Source of the DNA: SIG452 sp045540295
GTDB lineage: Bacteria > Bacillota > Clostridia > UMGS1840
NCBI GenBank assembly: GCA_045540295.1
Contig: JAZQGY010000024.1
Coordinates: 1-46,884 of the forward strand
Direction: 5' to 3'
Length of the DNA: 46,884 nt
Shown here one piece after another: positions 34,109-42,460 of the stretch (its first letter is position 1; every line of letters starts with the position of its first letter). A model generated the notes under the pieces. It saw only the letters and a list, made by a program, of their open reading frames with translations. It was not told the DNA's origin and did not search any database. The position numbers and the translations under genes were made by a program.

Positions 34109-34120
34109 CAACTTGTTCAA

Positions 34121-35344
34121 TTAGAATGCGCTATTTAATAAGGTGATTCCGTCAATATTGATATCGAAGTAAGGAGCAGAACGGAATTCAGATTCATGGA
34201 AGTAACCGTCGGAGATAACTTCAGTATCTTTTTCGTATGCTGCATCGGTATCAACATCTGCCATATAAGAATCTAAGGTTGCACCTTCAACAGTGAAGGT
34301 AGCAGTGTCAAACACTTTGATTTCACCTGCGATTAATTTTGCTTTAGCCGCTTCAATCGCTTCTTTGGTGCCTGCTGCTGCAACTGCTTCGTTCACTTCA
34401 GTCAGTTTTACAGAGCCTGCTTCCAGACCTTCGCACCAGTCAGCAGCGATAGCTTCGCCTTTTTCAACACAGTTGATGATGTATTTGAAATAAGGAGCCC
34501 AATCGATTCTGGAAGAAACGATAAAGGTGTTGGGGCAAGCAGTCTGAGTACTGCCGTTGTAAGAAACGTTGGGAACACCTGCGTTTTCACAAGCGGTGGG
34601 AGCACCCATAGAGTCAGCATGCTGGCTGATTAACACACAGTTGTTAGACAGCAGTTTGGTTGCAGCTTCTTTTTCTAAAGCTTCATCATACCAGCTACCG
34701 GTAAACTGAACTTCCATAGTTACAGAGGGACAAACAGATTTTGCGCCCAGATAGAAAGAGGTGTAACCGGAAACAACTTCAGCGTAGGTATATGCACCAA
34801 CATAACCCATTTTAGCCTGGTCTGCAGTGATTTTACCGCTTTCAATCATTTCATTTAATTTCATACCTGCAGCAATACCTGCTAAGTATCTGCCTTCGTA
34901 GATGGAAGCAAATGCATTGTGGAAGTTTGCTACGTTTTCAGTATGAGCGGTAGTACCGGTTGCATGACAGAACTCAACATCCGGGAATTCTCTTGCAGCT
35001 TTTAACATATAAGGTTCATGACCGAAGCTGTTTGCAAATACGATATCGCAACCCTGGTCAGCTAAGTCAGCTGCTGCTTCATAACATTCGTTTCCTTCAG
35101 GAATGTTGGTTTTCATGATTACGTTTTCGGGTTTCAAGCCCAGTTCCTTGGTTGCAGCTTCTGCAGCATCCAAGAAGTTTTTGTCGTAGGTGGAGTTTTC
35201 ATCGTGCAGGAAAATGAAACCGATTTTCAAGTCTGCAGCGGTTCCTTCCGGAGTTTTGGTAGTTTCGCCACCGCAAGCGGTTAACAGTCCTAAGGATGCA
35301 ACCAACATTACAGCAACGAGCAGAAAAGATAAAATTTTCTTCAT
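34121..35344 (-). CDS. BMP-family substrate-binding lipoprotein (nucleoside uptake)
   Basis: 407 residues with a lipoprotein signal peptide (lipobox LTAC, Cys about residue 24). The mature part begins LKIGFIFLHDENSTYDKNF and continues with DIVFANSFGHEPYML and GRYLAGIAAGMKL, the Bmp/Med family fold. Members with this transporter class bind purine nucleosides; xpt just upstream supports a purine ligand. A GCCC/GGGC hairpin lies right before the GGAGGG binding site and could modulate translation. Confidence 0.92.
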   Translation of the reverse strand: MKKILSFLLVAVMLVASLGLLTACGGETTKTPEGTAADLKIGFIFLHDENSTYDKNFLDAAEAATKELGLKPENVIMKTNIPEGNECYEAAADLADQGCDIVFANSFGHEPYMLKAAREFPDVEFCHATGTTAHTENVANFHNAFASIYEGRYLAGIAAGMKLNEMIESGKITADQAKMGYVGAYTYAEVVSGYTSFYLGAKSVCPSVTMEVQFTGSWYDEALEKEAATKLLSNNCVLISQHADSMGAPTACENAGVPNVSYNGSTQTACPNTFIVSSRIDWAPYFKYIINCVEKGEAIAADWCEGLEAGSVKLTEVNEAVAAAGTKEAIEAAKAKLIAGEIKVFDTATFTVEGATLDSYMADVDTDAAYEKDTEVISDGYFHESEFRSAPYFDINIDGITLLNSAF

Positions 35345-35426
35345 TTGGGGTACCCTCCCTGCCCTGTACGGGCATTTTTATTTATTTTTGTTTTTTTATT
35401 TCGTTTTTTTGTTTTTTGTTGCAAAA

Positions 35427-36032
35427 TTATTTACGGAAGGTGAGAGAATCGTCGGTCATGGATTCAATAATCGCTAAAGAATCCACCCGAATCCCTTGTG
35501 CTCTTAATTCGTCTCCGCCACCCTGGAAGCCTTTTTCAATGGCAACCACGCAGCCGCATAGAGTTGCTCCTGCAAGGTTTACAATATGAATCAAGCCGTG
35601 CAAGGCATTTCCTTTGGCAAGAAAATCGTCAATTAAAAGCACTTTATCATCGGCTCCTAAATATTCCTTACTCACCACGGCATCATACACATTCTTTCTG
35701 GTGAAAGACTCCACTCGGGACGAATATACCCGATCGGAAATGTTGCCGGACTTGTCTTTTTTAGCGAACACCACAGGCACGTTCATAAACTGCGCTGCAG
35801 CAAATGCAATGGGAATTCCCGAAGTTTCAATGGTGACAATTTTATTAACACCCACATTTTCGTATAAGCTGGCAATTTCTTTGCCCATTTCCAAAAGAAA
35901 GTCCACATCCAAACAATGATTCAAAAAACAGTCCACTTTCAGGATGTCTCCGGGCAATACAGTGCCCTCTTTTAAAATTTTTTCTTCTAAGCTAACGATA
36001 GCGGACCGCCCCTTCCAAAAAATGATTCGCAT
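35427..36032 (-). CDS. xpt: Xanthine phosphoribosyltransferase
   Basis: Purine salvage enzyme converting xanthine and PRPP to XMP. The PRPP loop is VLLIDDFLAKGNALHG; VTIETSGIPIA and VVAIEKGFQ.GGDEL match the Bacillus Xpt pattern. The annotated ATG gives 201 residues, but Bacillus Xpt (194 aa) would align its start at about residue 12 (near IVSLEEKI). The ATG lies only about 7 nt from the predicted transcription start, while GGAAGGGG lies about 9 nt before an ATC at residue 12. The true start is therefore uncertain. No purine riboswitch is visible, although xpt is often purine-riboswitch controlled. First gene of the nucleoside-uptake run. Confidence 0.92.
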   Translation of the reverse strand: MRIIFWKGRSAIVSLEEKILKEGTVLPGDILKVDCFLNHCLDVDFLLEMGKEIASLYENVGVNKIVTIETSGIPIAFAAAQFMNVPVVFAKKDKSGNISDRVYSSRVESFTRKNVYDAVVSKEYLGADDKVLLIDDFLAKGNALHGLIHIVNLAGATLCGCVVAIEKGFQGGGDELRAQGIRVDSLAIIESMTDDSLTFRK

Positions 36033-36045
36033 TTTATTAGATAAT

Positions 36046-36074
36046 AGTATAACACATTACCATCCAAAAGTCAA
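36046..36074 (-). promoter_or_regulatory. Promoter of xpt and the nucleoside transporter run
   Basis: TTGACT (36069-36074), 17-bp spacer, TATACT (36046-36051) on the minus strand. Predicted start is near 36039, almost at the first ATG. Confidence 0.8.
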
Positions 36075-36145
36075 CAAATTTTGCATCCATTTTTCGCCGA
36101 TTTTTGCCATAAATTGTAACTTTTTTTGTGTGATTTTTCGGAAGC

Positions 36146-36187
36146 AAAAATGGCAATCTCCTCAAAAAAGAGGAAATTGCCATTTTT
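36146..36187. terminator. Terminator of the alpha-galactosidase operon
   Basis: AAAAATGGCAAT and ATTGCCATTTTT pair, continued after an internal C/A mismatch by TCCTC/GAGGA with an A-rich loop. It lies right after the alpha-galactosidase stop and separates it from xpt. Confidence 0.88.
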
Positions 36188-36194
36188 ATGATGA

Positions 36195-38315
36195 TTATTT
36201 CATTTCAACTAAGAACATCTTGGAAGTTAAAGAACCGTCTAAGGTAACAGGCATACCTTCTGCAAATAAGCTGTAACCGCTTACCGCAAACTGTTTGCCG
36301 GTTGCAACATCGGTTAAGATGTAATCTTTGGTGCAATCGCATCCTTTTAACCGCAGCTGCCAGGTATTTTCTTCTGCGTTCGGCAGACGGTTTAAGTTTA
36401 CATAACCCTTGGTACCGTCAGGCAACATTGCTTCGGTGACTACCCAACCTCTACCGGAGAATCCGCCTACCACAGGAGTATGATGATACAGTTTCACTTC
36501 GTGATGAATGGGACGGATAAATTCTTTATGAATCTTTAAGTATTTCTGAATCATTGCTTCCAAAGCAGGATTACCCTCTTCTTCATAGCGGGCATAGCCG
36601 GATAATTGGGGAATTCCCTGAATGGTCATCTGCAGCTGAGATTCTGCGTTTCCGTAGCAAGAAGCACTCATAGCAGAACCGTAGATAAACATCAGACATT
36701 CCGGCGGTAAGCACATTGACATACCGTTGAAGGTACGTGCAATTCTGGGGAATTTATACCAATCGGAGAACTGCGTTTTGGAGAATCTGGTCATCATACC
36801 AAGGTCGGTTCTGCCGCCACCGGATGCACAGTTTTCCAAGTGCAGGTTGGGGTATTTCTGATGAATATGGTCAAAGATTCTGTGGATAGCTTCCACGTGA
36901 CGCCAATGGGTGTTTTCCATATATTCGCCGTTTTCATTGAAGCCACCTTCGCCGATATAACCGTTGTTGTAATCCAAACGAAGCATATCCAAATCATAGC
37001 GTTCCACTAAATCGCACATCTGCTGTTCGATGTAGGCTTCTGCTTCGGGATGAGCCAAATCCAACGCTCTTTCCACCTTGGTGCCATAGCGTTCCATGAT
37101 CCAACCGGGGTGTTCTTCGCGGGCTACGCTATCAATACCCCAAGCTTCGGGTTCTACCCAAAGACCAAATTTTAAGCCCAATTCTTTTGCACGTTTGATA
37201 ACAGGATGCAGGTCGTTTTCCAGCAGACACATATGCCAGTCGCCTACGCTTAACCAGAAGTTTTTGTCTGCTCTTCCGTACCAGCCGGCATCCACTACGA
37301 AGATTTCAGCGCCCAGTTTGGCAGCACGTTCCACTTCGATGAGCAGTTTTTCTTCGGTCATAGCGTGTTCCATATAACCCCAATGGTCATAGGAAATCAT
37401 ATCGTAGCCACGGTTCGGTCTTGCCAGTAAATACTTTCTCTGATAGGTATGCAGTGCATAAATGGTATCGTCAAAATCATTGTAGCCGAAACCAAAGTGA
37501 ACACGGGGAGCTTCGGTTTCTTCGCCTGCTTGTAGCACTCTCATAGGTGCCGGACATTCAGGTGCCAAATTAAATTTCACTCTGATGTAGGGTTTTAAAC
37601 CGTTGTTATCGGTTGCCGCAAAGTTTCTGAAATCGTTTTTGAAGGCGAATTTCCAGTTTGCGCCCCATTCCATCTGGCATACAAAATAGCCGCCCAAAAG
37701 GTCATTTCTTGCAATGGCAAAGGGATGCCCGTGACCGCTTCTGCCGTTTTCGCCGCCAAAGGAAACCCAGGCATTGTAAGGCACGTTGTACCAGTCAAAA
37801 TTACCTTCTGCCCCCCAGTGATTGTCTTTAAAGCAACCTACATAAACCAGAGATTCATCGTAGTCACCCAAAGAATCTTTCACATCGTGTTTCTTTTCCC
37901 ATAAAGTACCGCATAAAGGTGCAATATGAGTAATAGACTGGGGTTTATCGGATAAGTTTTTAATGTAAATATGTCTGGAGAAAAAACCGTTTTCGCCACA
38001 GAAAGTCAACAAACGCAGTTGCAGTGCCAGTCTGGGATTTTTTAAAGTCAGTTCAGCGCAAGCTCTTTCTCCTACATCTTCCGTAGTGGTCCAGTTTTCA
38101 AATTCCCAACCGAAGGTAGCGTCCTTGCCGTCAATGGCTAAATCAAAGGCGCACACAGGTGCTTCCATAACGCAGTCGTGATCATGGGGAGGCATACCGG
38201 TTGCGGTGTAGTCCACGCTGATTAATCTGCCGTTTAGCAGCTGTTCACTATAGATGGTGGTACCGGAGCTATAGCGAAAATCCATTCTTTCTTTGTTGAA
38301 AATAAAACAACTCAT
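36195..38315 (-). CDS. Alpha-galactosidase (GH36)
   Basis: 706 residues, cytoplasmic. The N-terminal beta-sandwich contains WEKKHDVKDSLGDYDE. The GH36 barrel has EIFVVDAGWYGR and VGDWHM, a nucleophile Asp in MLRLDYNNGYIGEGG (position of the usual KxDxNR), ENCASGGGRTDLGMM, and a second catalytic Asp in TQFSDWYKFPR. GH36 enzymes hydrolyse raffinose-family oligosaccharides and galactomannan fragments. The KxDxNR motif is altered to RLDYNN, so it belongs to a divergent branch. GGAG precedes the ATG. Last gene of an operon with the hydrolase at 38961-39686 and the second YgjV protein. Confidence 0.92.
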   Translation of the reverse strand: MSCFIFNKERMDFRYSSGTTIYSEQLLNGRLISVDYTATGMPPHDHDCVMEAPVCAFDLAIDGKDATFGWEFENWTTTEDVGERACAELTLKNPRLALQLRLLTFCGENGFFSRHIYIKNLSDKPQSITHIAPLCGTLWEKKHDVKDSLGDYDESLVYVGCFKDNHWGAEGNFDWYNVPYNAWVSFGGENGRSGHGHPFAIARNDLLGGYFVCQMEWGANWKFAFKNDFRNFAATDNNGLKPYIRVKFNLAPECPAPMRVLQAGEETEAPRVHFGFGYNDFDDTIYALHTYQRKYLLARPNRGYDMISYDHWGYMEHAMTEEKLLIEVERAAKLGAEIFVVDAGWYGRADKNFWLSVGDWHMCLLENDLHPVIKRAKELGLKFGLWVEPEAWGIDSVAREEHPGWIMERYGTKVERALDLAHPEAEAYIEQQMCDLVERYDLDMLRLDYNNGYIGEGGFNENGEYMENTHWRHVEAIHRIFDHIHQKYPNLHLENCASGGGRTDLGMMTRFSKTQFSDWYKFPRIARTFNGMSMCLPPECLMFIYGSAMSASCYGNAESQLQMTIQGIPQLSGYARYEEEGNPALEAMIQKYLKIHKEFIRPIHHEVKLYHHTPVVGGFSGRGWVVTEAMLPDGTKGYVNLNRLPNAEENTWQLRLKGCDCTKDYILTDVATGKQFAVSGYSLFAEGMPVTLDGSLTSKMFLVEMK

Positions 38316-38404
38316 TTTTTGTTCTCCGTTTCTTTCAAATTTGATTTGTTCTATATCAGCCCAACTCGGATGTCGAAGTTTATGTAAAATTTTATTTTTC
38401 TATG

Positions 38405-38920
38405 TTATGCTGTTTCTTGCTTTCGGTAGCGAATAATGCCGATGATAGCAGACACAATAGCAACCGACTCGTAAACGGCGCCGCCCCAGGAGCGTACAAG
38501 CACATCGTAAATCAGAACCATCGGGCAGGTGATAAGCACGCTGATTCGCACCTTTTGGGCGCTTTTAAAGGATAAACACAAGGTGTTAATCACAAGGGCT
38601 GCAATTACCAGTACAGAATATATGCTATCTGCCGACCAAACACCTAATACCAACATTATCAAAGCAAACAGAACGGGAAACAGCCGCGGTTTATAAAAAG
38701 GTTTATCTTTATGATAATACACAAAACTGCGAACAACCCCCACGGTGTTTAACACTGCACCGGGAATGGCACCCAGTAAATAATAGTGTACCGCAAATAC
38801 TGCACAGTCTAATAAATTGACAACCAAAAGCTGTTTGTCATTTTTCACCTGATAAGCCAAAAAGCCTAAGAATACGGTAATAAACCCCAATATTTGCGCA
38901 ATAATTTCTATCGTATCCAT
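38405..38920 (-). CDS. YgjV-family inner membrane protein (second copy)
   Basis: 171 residues with alternating hydrophobic segments; QILGFITVFLGFLAYQVKNDKQLL and VNLLDCAVFAVHYYLLGAIPGAVLN are clear YgjV landmarks. It has the same length and layout as the protein at 19127-19642, though the sequences are well diverged. Again it sits in an operon with a glycosidase. Function unknown. Confidence 0.88.
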   Translation of the reverse strand: MDTIEIIAQILGFITVFLGFLAYQVKNDKQLLVVNLLDCAVFAVHYYLLGAIPGAVLNTVGVVRSFVYYHKDKPFYKPRLFPVLFALIMLVLGVWSADSIYSVLVIAALVINTLCLSFKSAQKVRISVLITCPMVLIYDVLVRSWGGAVYESVAIVSAIIGIIRYRKQETA

Positions 38921-38960
38921 TCTTTATCCTCTATGGTGTTATTGTTGCTGGGAAAAACCG

Positions 38961-39686
38961 TTAACACAATCTGTCTATTGCATTTGCCACATATTCTGCA
39001 AATTTTTGTTGCATCTCCACGGTTAAGTCACAATGGCCTCTTCCATCCACGATATCAAATGTGACAGCATACTGCCTCTTTTCCAGTTCTGCAACAAATT
39101 TTTTGGAATGGGCATCCATATTCACATCCGTATCTTCATTGCAATGAAAGATATGATAGTTGATGTTCGGGAGTTTATCAATCAGATGAAGCGGTGAGAT
39201 TCGTTTTAGTCCATCCTCCAGGGTTCCTGCCTCGCGGTAAAGCGCACTGTATAGGGTTCTGGGTAAATCCTGTCGCTCCGTAAAATGAAACACAACATCG
39301 CACACCGGACAATTTGCCACACAGGCTACCGGCTGACGTTTTGCATAAGCGGTATATACCAGAGCTGACTGCCCACCCATACTTCCACCGGTAGAAACGA
39401 TGGGAGTATGCTCCGGCAAACGGTATTTTTGAAACAGCACAGCGATAATCTCATCGGTATAAGCCACCGCTTGATCATTCATCCAAGCCCATGGATTTGT
39501 GTACGGAACAACATACAAAATCCCCTGCTTTGCCCAGAACTCCCCTTCGGGACAATCGTTGCCATACATCGTGGTATTCCCTAAGCCAAAAAAAGAAATC
39601 ACAATTCCGCGAATAGGCTTTTGACAAATAAAATCATTTACATAGGCAAAATTTTTCAGATTTTTATCATTGATTATTTTTTCCAT
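38961..39686 (-). CDS. Alpha/beta hydrolase
   Basis: 241 residues from the chosen start. RGIVISFFGLGNT is the oxyanion region, the nucleophile is S102 in STGGSMGGQSALV, the acid lies near HCNEDTDVNMDAHS and the His in GRGHCDLTVEM. The open frame extends to 39878, but that part runs through a terminator and promoter. Candidate ATGs are at 39704, 39695 and 39686; the last is chosen because GAGG lies about 12 nt upstream and the first would leave almost no leader. Substrate unknown; association with alpha-galactosidase suggests a sugar ester. Confidence 0.82.
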   Translation of the reverse strand: MEKIINDKNLKNFAYVNDFICQKPIRGIVISFFGLGNTTMYGNDCPEGEFWAKQGILYVVPYTNPWAWMNDQAVAYTDEIIAVLFQKYRLPEHTPIVSTGGSMGGQSALVYTAYAKRQPVACVANCPVCDVVFHFTERQDLPRTLYSALYREAGTLEDGLKRISPLHLIDKLPNINYHIFHCNEDTDVNMDAHSKKFVAELEKRQYAVTFDIVDGRGHCDLTVEMQQKFAEYVANAIDRLC

Positions 39687-39716
39687 TTTTTTCATCATCC
39701 TCATGATATCAGTTCT

Positions 39717-39745
39717 ATTGTAGCACAAAAAAATAAAAATGACAA
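39717..39745 (-). promoter_or_regulatory. Promoter of hydrolase/ygjV/alpha-galactosidase operon, overlapping a terminator
   Basis: TTGTCA (39740-39745), 17-bp T-rich spacer, TACAAT (39717-39722) on the minus strand. The -35 box is the 3' arm of the terminator of the preceding gene, the same layout as at 21954-22006. Confidence 0.7.
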
Positions 39746-39771
39746 TATTTGTTACAATATTGTCATTTTTA
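39735..39771. terminator. Terminator of the acyl-CoA synthetase gene
   Basis: AAAAATGACAATATT / AATATTGTCATTTTT around TGTTAC, directly after the synthetase stop, with long T-runs on both strands. Near-identical to 21971-22006. Confidence 0.9.
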
Positions 39772-39774
39772 TTT

Positions 39775-42066
39775 TTACAGTTTATTACGCTGAATCTTTC
39801 CGCTGACCGTTTTCGGCAAAGAATCTTTAAATTCCACGATTCTGGGGTATTTGTAGGGAGCTGTTTTTTCCTTAACATAGTTCTGGATTTCTTTTTTCAG
39901 CTCGTCGGTGCCTTCTTTTCCGTTCACCAAAACGATAGATGCTTTTACAATCTGACCTCTTACTTCATCGGGAACTGCAGAAACACCACATTCCAAAACG
40001 TAAGGCAATTCCATAATAACGCTTTCAATTTCGAAGGGTCCGATTCTGTAACCGGAGGACTTGATAACGTCATCCACACGACCCACATACCAATAGTAGC
40101 CGTCTTCGTCGCACCAGGCAACGTCGCCGGTATGATAATAGCCGTCGTGCCATACTTCTTTAGTTTTTTCTTCGTCCCCATAGTAACCGGTAAACAGACC
40201 GCAGGGAACACCGTCTTTTACATTGATAACAATTTCGCCGGATTCACTGGTTTTTACCTGTTCACCGTCGGCATTATGAAGTTCAACCTTATAGATCGGT
40301 GCAGGTTTACCCATGGCGCCGATTTTATGGGGTTTGCCAACCAAGTTACCGATAATCATGGTGCTTTCAGTCTGACCGAAACCTTCTTTAATCTGCAGAC
40401 CCGTAGCTTTTTCAAATTGACGGTACACTTCGGGATTTAGCGCTTCCCCTGCAGTGGTCATATGACGAACGGAGGAGAAATCATATTTGGAAATATCCTG
40501 TTTTACCATCATACGAAGCATGGTAGGCGGTGCACAGAAGGTGGTAATGTGATGCTTTGCAAACATGGGCAGAATTTCTGCTGCATCGAAACGGTCAAAA
40601 TCATATACAAAGGTAGCTGCTTCGCAGAGCCACTGACCGTACAGTTTTCCCCACATTGCCTTTGCCCAACCGGTATCGGAAATAGTAAAGTGCAGTCCGT
40701 CAGGGTCCACATTATGCCAGTATTTTGCAGTATGGAAGTGACCCAGAGGATATTTATAGTTATGAGTTGCAATTTTGGGATAACCGGAGGTACCGGAGGT
40801 GAAGTACATCAGCATGGTATCATCACCGCAGGGAGAATCCTCGGTACGGTCAAAATGAGTGCTGAAGCGTTTATATTCTTCGTTAAAGTTTCTCCAACCC
40901 TCTTTTTTGCCGCCAACCAGCATTTTATGCTGAAGTGTAGGACAGGTTTTTGCTGCTGCATCCACATAATTTGATACTTCACCGTCTGCAGTACAAACAA
41001 TGGCGCTCACACCTGCTGCCTGGAAACGGTATTCCAAATCGTGTTCGTGAAGTTGGTCAACTGCCGGAATAGCAACGGCGCCCAGTTTGTTTAAGCCAAG
41101 CATTGCAATCCAGAACTGATAGTGACGTTTTAAGATGAGCATAACTCTGTCACCCTTTTTGATACCCAAGGATGCAAAATAGTTGGCACACTGACTGGAT
41201 TTTTTACGCATATCGGTAAAGGTGAAACGACGCTCTGTTTTGTTTTTGGAAATATGGAGCATACAGAGCTTTTCGGGTTCTTTTCTGGAAAGCTCGTCCA
41301 CTAAGTCAAATGCAAAGTTGAATTTTTCGGTGTTTTTGAAGGTAATGGAGGTGGGAGTTCCCTGTTCGTCCTCTACTACATCAATAAACTTGTGGTAAAT
41401 TCTGTCTTTGGTGTCTCTGTGAATAGAGCCGATAATCTGTTCGGTGGGAACCACTTCCTTGGTGGTTTCTGCCACTTCTGCGTCTGCACGAAGTACAATT
41501 GCATAGAATTTACAGTCCTTCCCATTCACAGCAATCATACCGTGGGGAGTATTACTGTTGTAATAGATGCTGTCGCCGGGGCCAAGCACTTCCTTATGTT
41601 CCCCGATTTGCACCATTAGGTTCCCTTCAATGACAATATCACATTCCTGACCGTCATGAGTGGTCAGTTCGATATCTTTATTCTGAGCATTCTCATCATA
41701 AGCGCTCACTACATACAAAGGTTCTGCTATACGGTTCCGAAATGCGTGTGCCATATTGTAGTACACCATGCCGTGTGCCTTTGCAATCTGCTGACCTGCT
41801 CCTGCACGGGTTACGGTGTAGGAACGGAGATTGGGGCTGGCACCTTCAATAATATCGGTTACGTTAACGCCGAAGATGTCTGCACAACGGTAAATGAAAG
41901 CAAAGTTTAAGTCTGCTTCCCCGTTTTCACATTTTAAGTATTCTTCGGCAGAAATACCGGTTTTTTGTGCCATCTCTTCTAAAGTAAGTCCCACAATGTC
42001 ACGCAGCTCACGGATACGGCCCGCCATTTCTTTGATTTTTTGGTTGATGTTCATTGAGTTTTCCAT
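39775..42066 (-). CDS. XRE-type HTH / cupin / acyl-CoA synthetase fusion
   Basis: 763 residues in three parts. (1) XRE helix-turn-helix (about 10-70): IRELRDIVGLTLEEMAQKTG...CENGEADLNFAFIYRCADIF. (2) Cupin (about 80-190): ELTTHDGQECDIVIEGNLMVQIG...PGDSIYYNSNTPHGM. (3) An ANL-family synthetase: P-loop YFTSGTSGYPKIATHN, GFGQTEST, YYHTGDVAW, GRVDDVIKSSGYRIGPFEIE and the C-terminal catalytic lysine in LPKTVSGKIQRNKL. It would activate a carboxylic acid to its CoA thioester. HTH-cupin proteins are normally stand-alone regulators, so this polypeptide could both sense and make a metabolite. The start at 42066 has AAAGGAGG 10 nt upstream. The frame is open to 42171, but that part lies in the T-box terminator. 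Controlled by the T-box at 42093-42387. Confidence 0.92.
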   Translation of the reverse strand: MENSMNINQKIKEMAGRIRELRDIVGLTLEEMAQKTGISAEEYLKCENGEADLNFAFIYRCADIFGVNVTDIIEGASPNLRSYTVTRAGAGQQIAKAHGMVYYNMAHAFRNRIAEPLYVVSAYDENAQNKDIELTTHDGQECDIVIEGNLMVQIGEHKEVLGPGDSIYYNSNTPHGMIAVNGKDCKFYAIVLRADAEVAETTKEVVPTEQIIGSIHRDTKDRIYHKFIDVVEDEQGTPTSITFKNTEKFNFAFDLVDELSRKEPEKLCMLHISKNKTERRFTFTDMRKKSSQCANYFASLGIKKGDRVMLILKRHYQFWIAMLGLNKLGAVAIPAVDQLHEHDLEYRFQAAGVSAIVCTADGEVSNYVDAAAKTCPTLQHKMLVGGKKEGWRNFNEEYKRFSTHFDRTEDSPCGDDTMLMYFTSGTSGYPKIATHNYKYPLGHFHTAKYWHNVDPDGLHFTISDTGWAKAMWGKLYGQWLCEAATFVYDFDRFDAAEILPMFAKHHITTFCAPPTMLRMMVKQDISKYDFSSVRHMTTAGEALNPEVYRQFEKATGLQIKEGFGQTESTMIIGNLVGKPHKIGAMGKPAPIYKVELHNADGEQVKTSESGEIVINVKDGVPCGLFTGYYGDEEKTKEVWHDGYYHTGDVAWCDEDGYYWYVGRVDDVIKSSGYRIGPFEIESVIMELPYVLECGVSAVPDEVRGQIVKASIVLVNGKEGTDELKKEIQNYVKEKTAPYKYPRIVEFKDSLPKTVSGKIQRNKL

Positions 42067-42092
42067 GATAAAAAATCCTCCTTTTTTGAGGC

Positions 42093-42387
42093 AAAAAAAA
42101 TCTCGCCTCAAAGCATCGGTAAAATTCTTTGAGACGAGTGTAACATTCAAATTATGCACCCGCGGTACCACTCAAATTGCGATAAATTATCGCCACTCTT
42201 GAGGTCTAACAACCTCTGATGCCTTCACGCAGCAATCACGGAGAGGTTCTACTTATTTCAAAAAAAGAAACGTTCTTCCTCCCGGCTCAGAAGCTACAAA
42301 CAAAACCTGTCCCCCATGGCTCGCACCAACCGCCACTTCTCTCGCGGGTTCTCTGGGAATTGCCCTCTTCGTCACAGCCTTTCATTA
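42093..42387 (-). promoter_or_regulatory. T-box riboswitch leader
   Basis: tRNA-responsive transcription attenuator on the minus strand. Stem I base: GGCU/AGCC with a K-turn (GUGA opposite UGA) and GAAG/CUUC below the specifier loop. The distal part has AGAGA and terminal loop GGUUGGUGCGA closed by UGGC/GCCA. The T-box sequence UGGUACCGCGG is at 42160-42170. The antiterminator is closed by GAGUG/CACUC. The terminator CTCGTCTCAAAG...GCTTTGAGGCGAG is followed by eight T (42093-42139). By position the specifier is GUA (42295-42297, valine); UGU is a less likely alternative. Only 27 nt separate its T-run from the start codon of the synthetase fusion, so that gene is the target. Confidence 0.94.
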
Positions 42388-42393
42388 GAGCAT

Positions 42394-42422
42394 AGTATAG
42401 CATAGATTTCCACATTTGTCAA
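42394..42422 (-). promoter_or_regulatory. Promoter of the T-box leader
   Basis: TTGACA (42417-42422), 17-bp spacer, TATACT (42394-42399), minus strand. Start predicted near 42387, just before stem I. Confidence 0.9.
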
Positions 42423-42460
42423 GATTTTTTTCACATTTTTTATACTCTTTTCGTTAGTGG

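Noticed and set aside
36033..36190. Purine riboswitch upstream of xpt
   Set aside because: The promoter predicts transcription starting next to the ATG, leaving no room for an aptamer; no aptamer core is visible.
39687..39878. N-terminal extension of the alpha/beta hydrolase
   Set aside because: This part runs through the terminator at 39735-39771 and the promoter at 39717-39745.
42067..42171. N-terminal extension of the synthetase fusion
   Set aside because: These codons read through the T-box terminator and lack a binding site; a strong Shine-Dalgarno precedes 42066.
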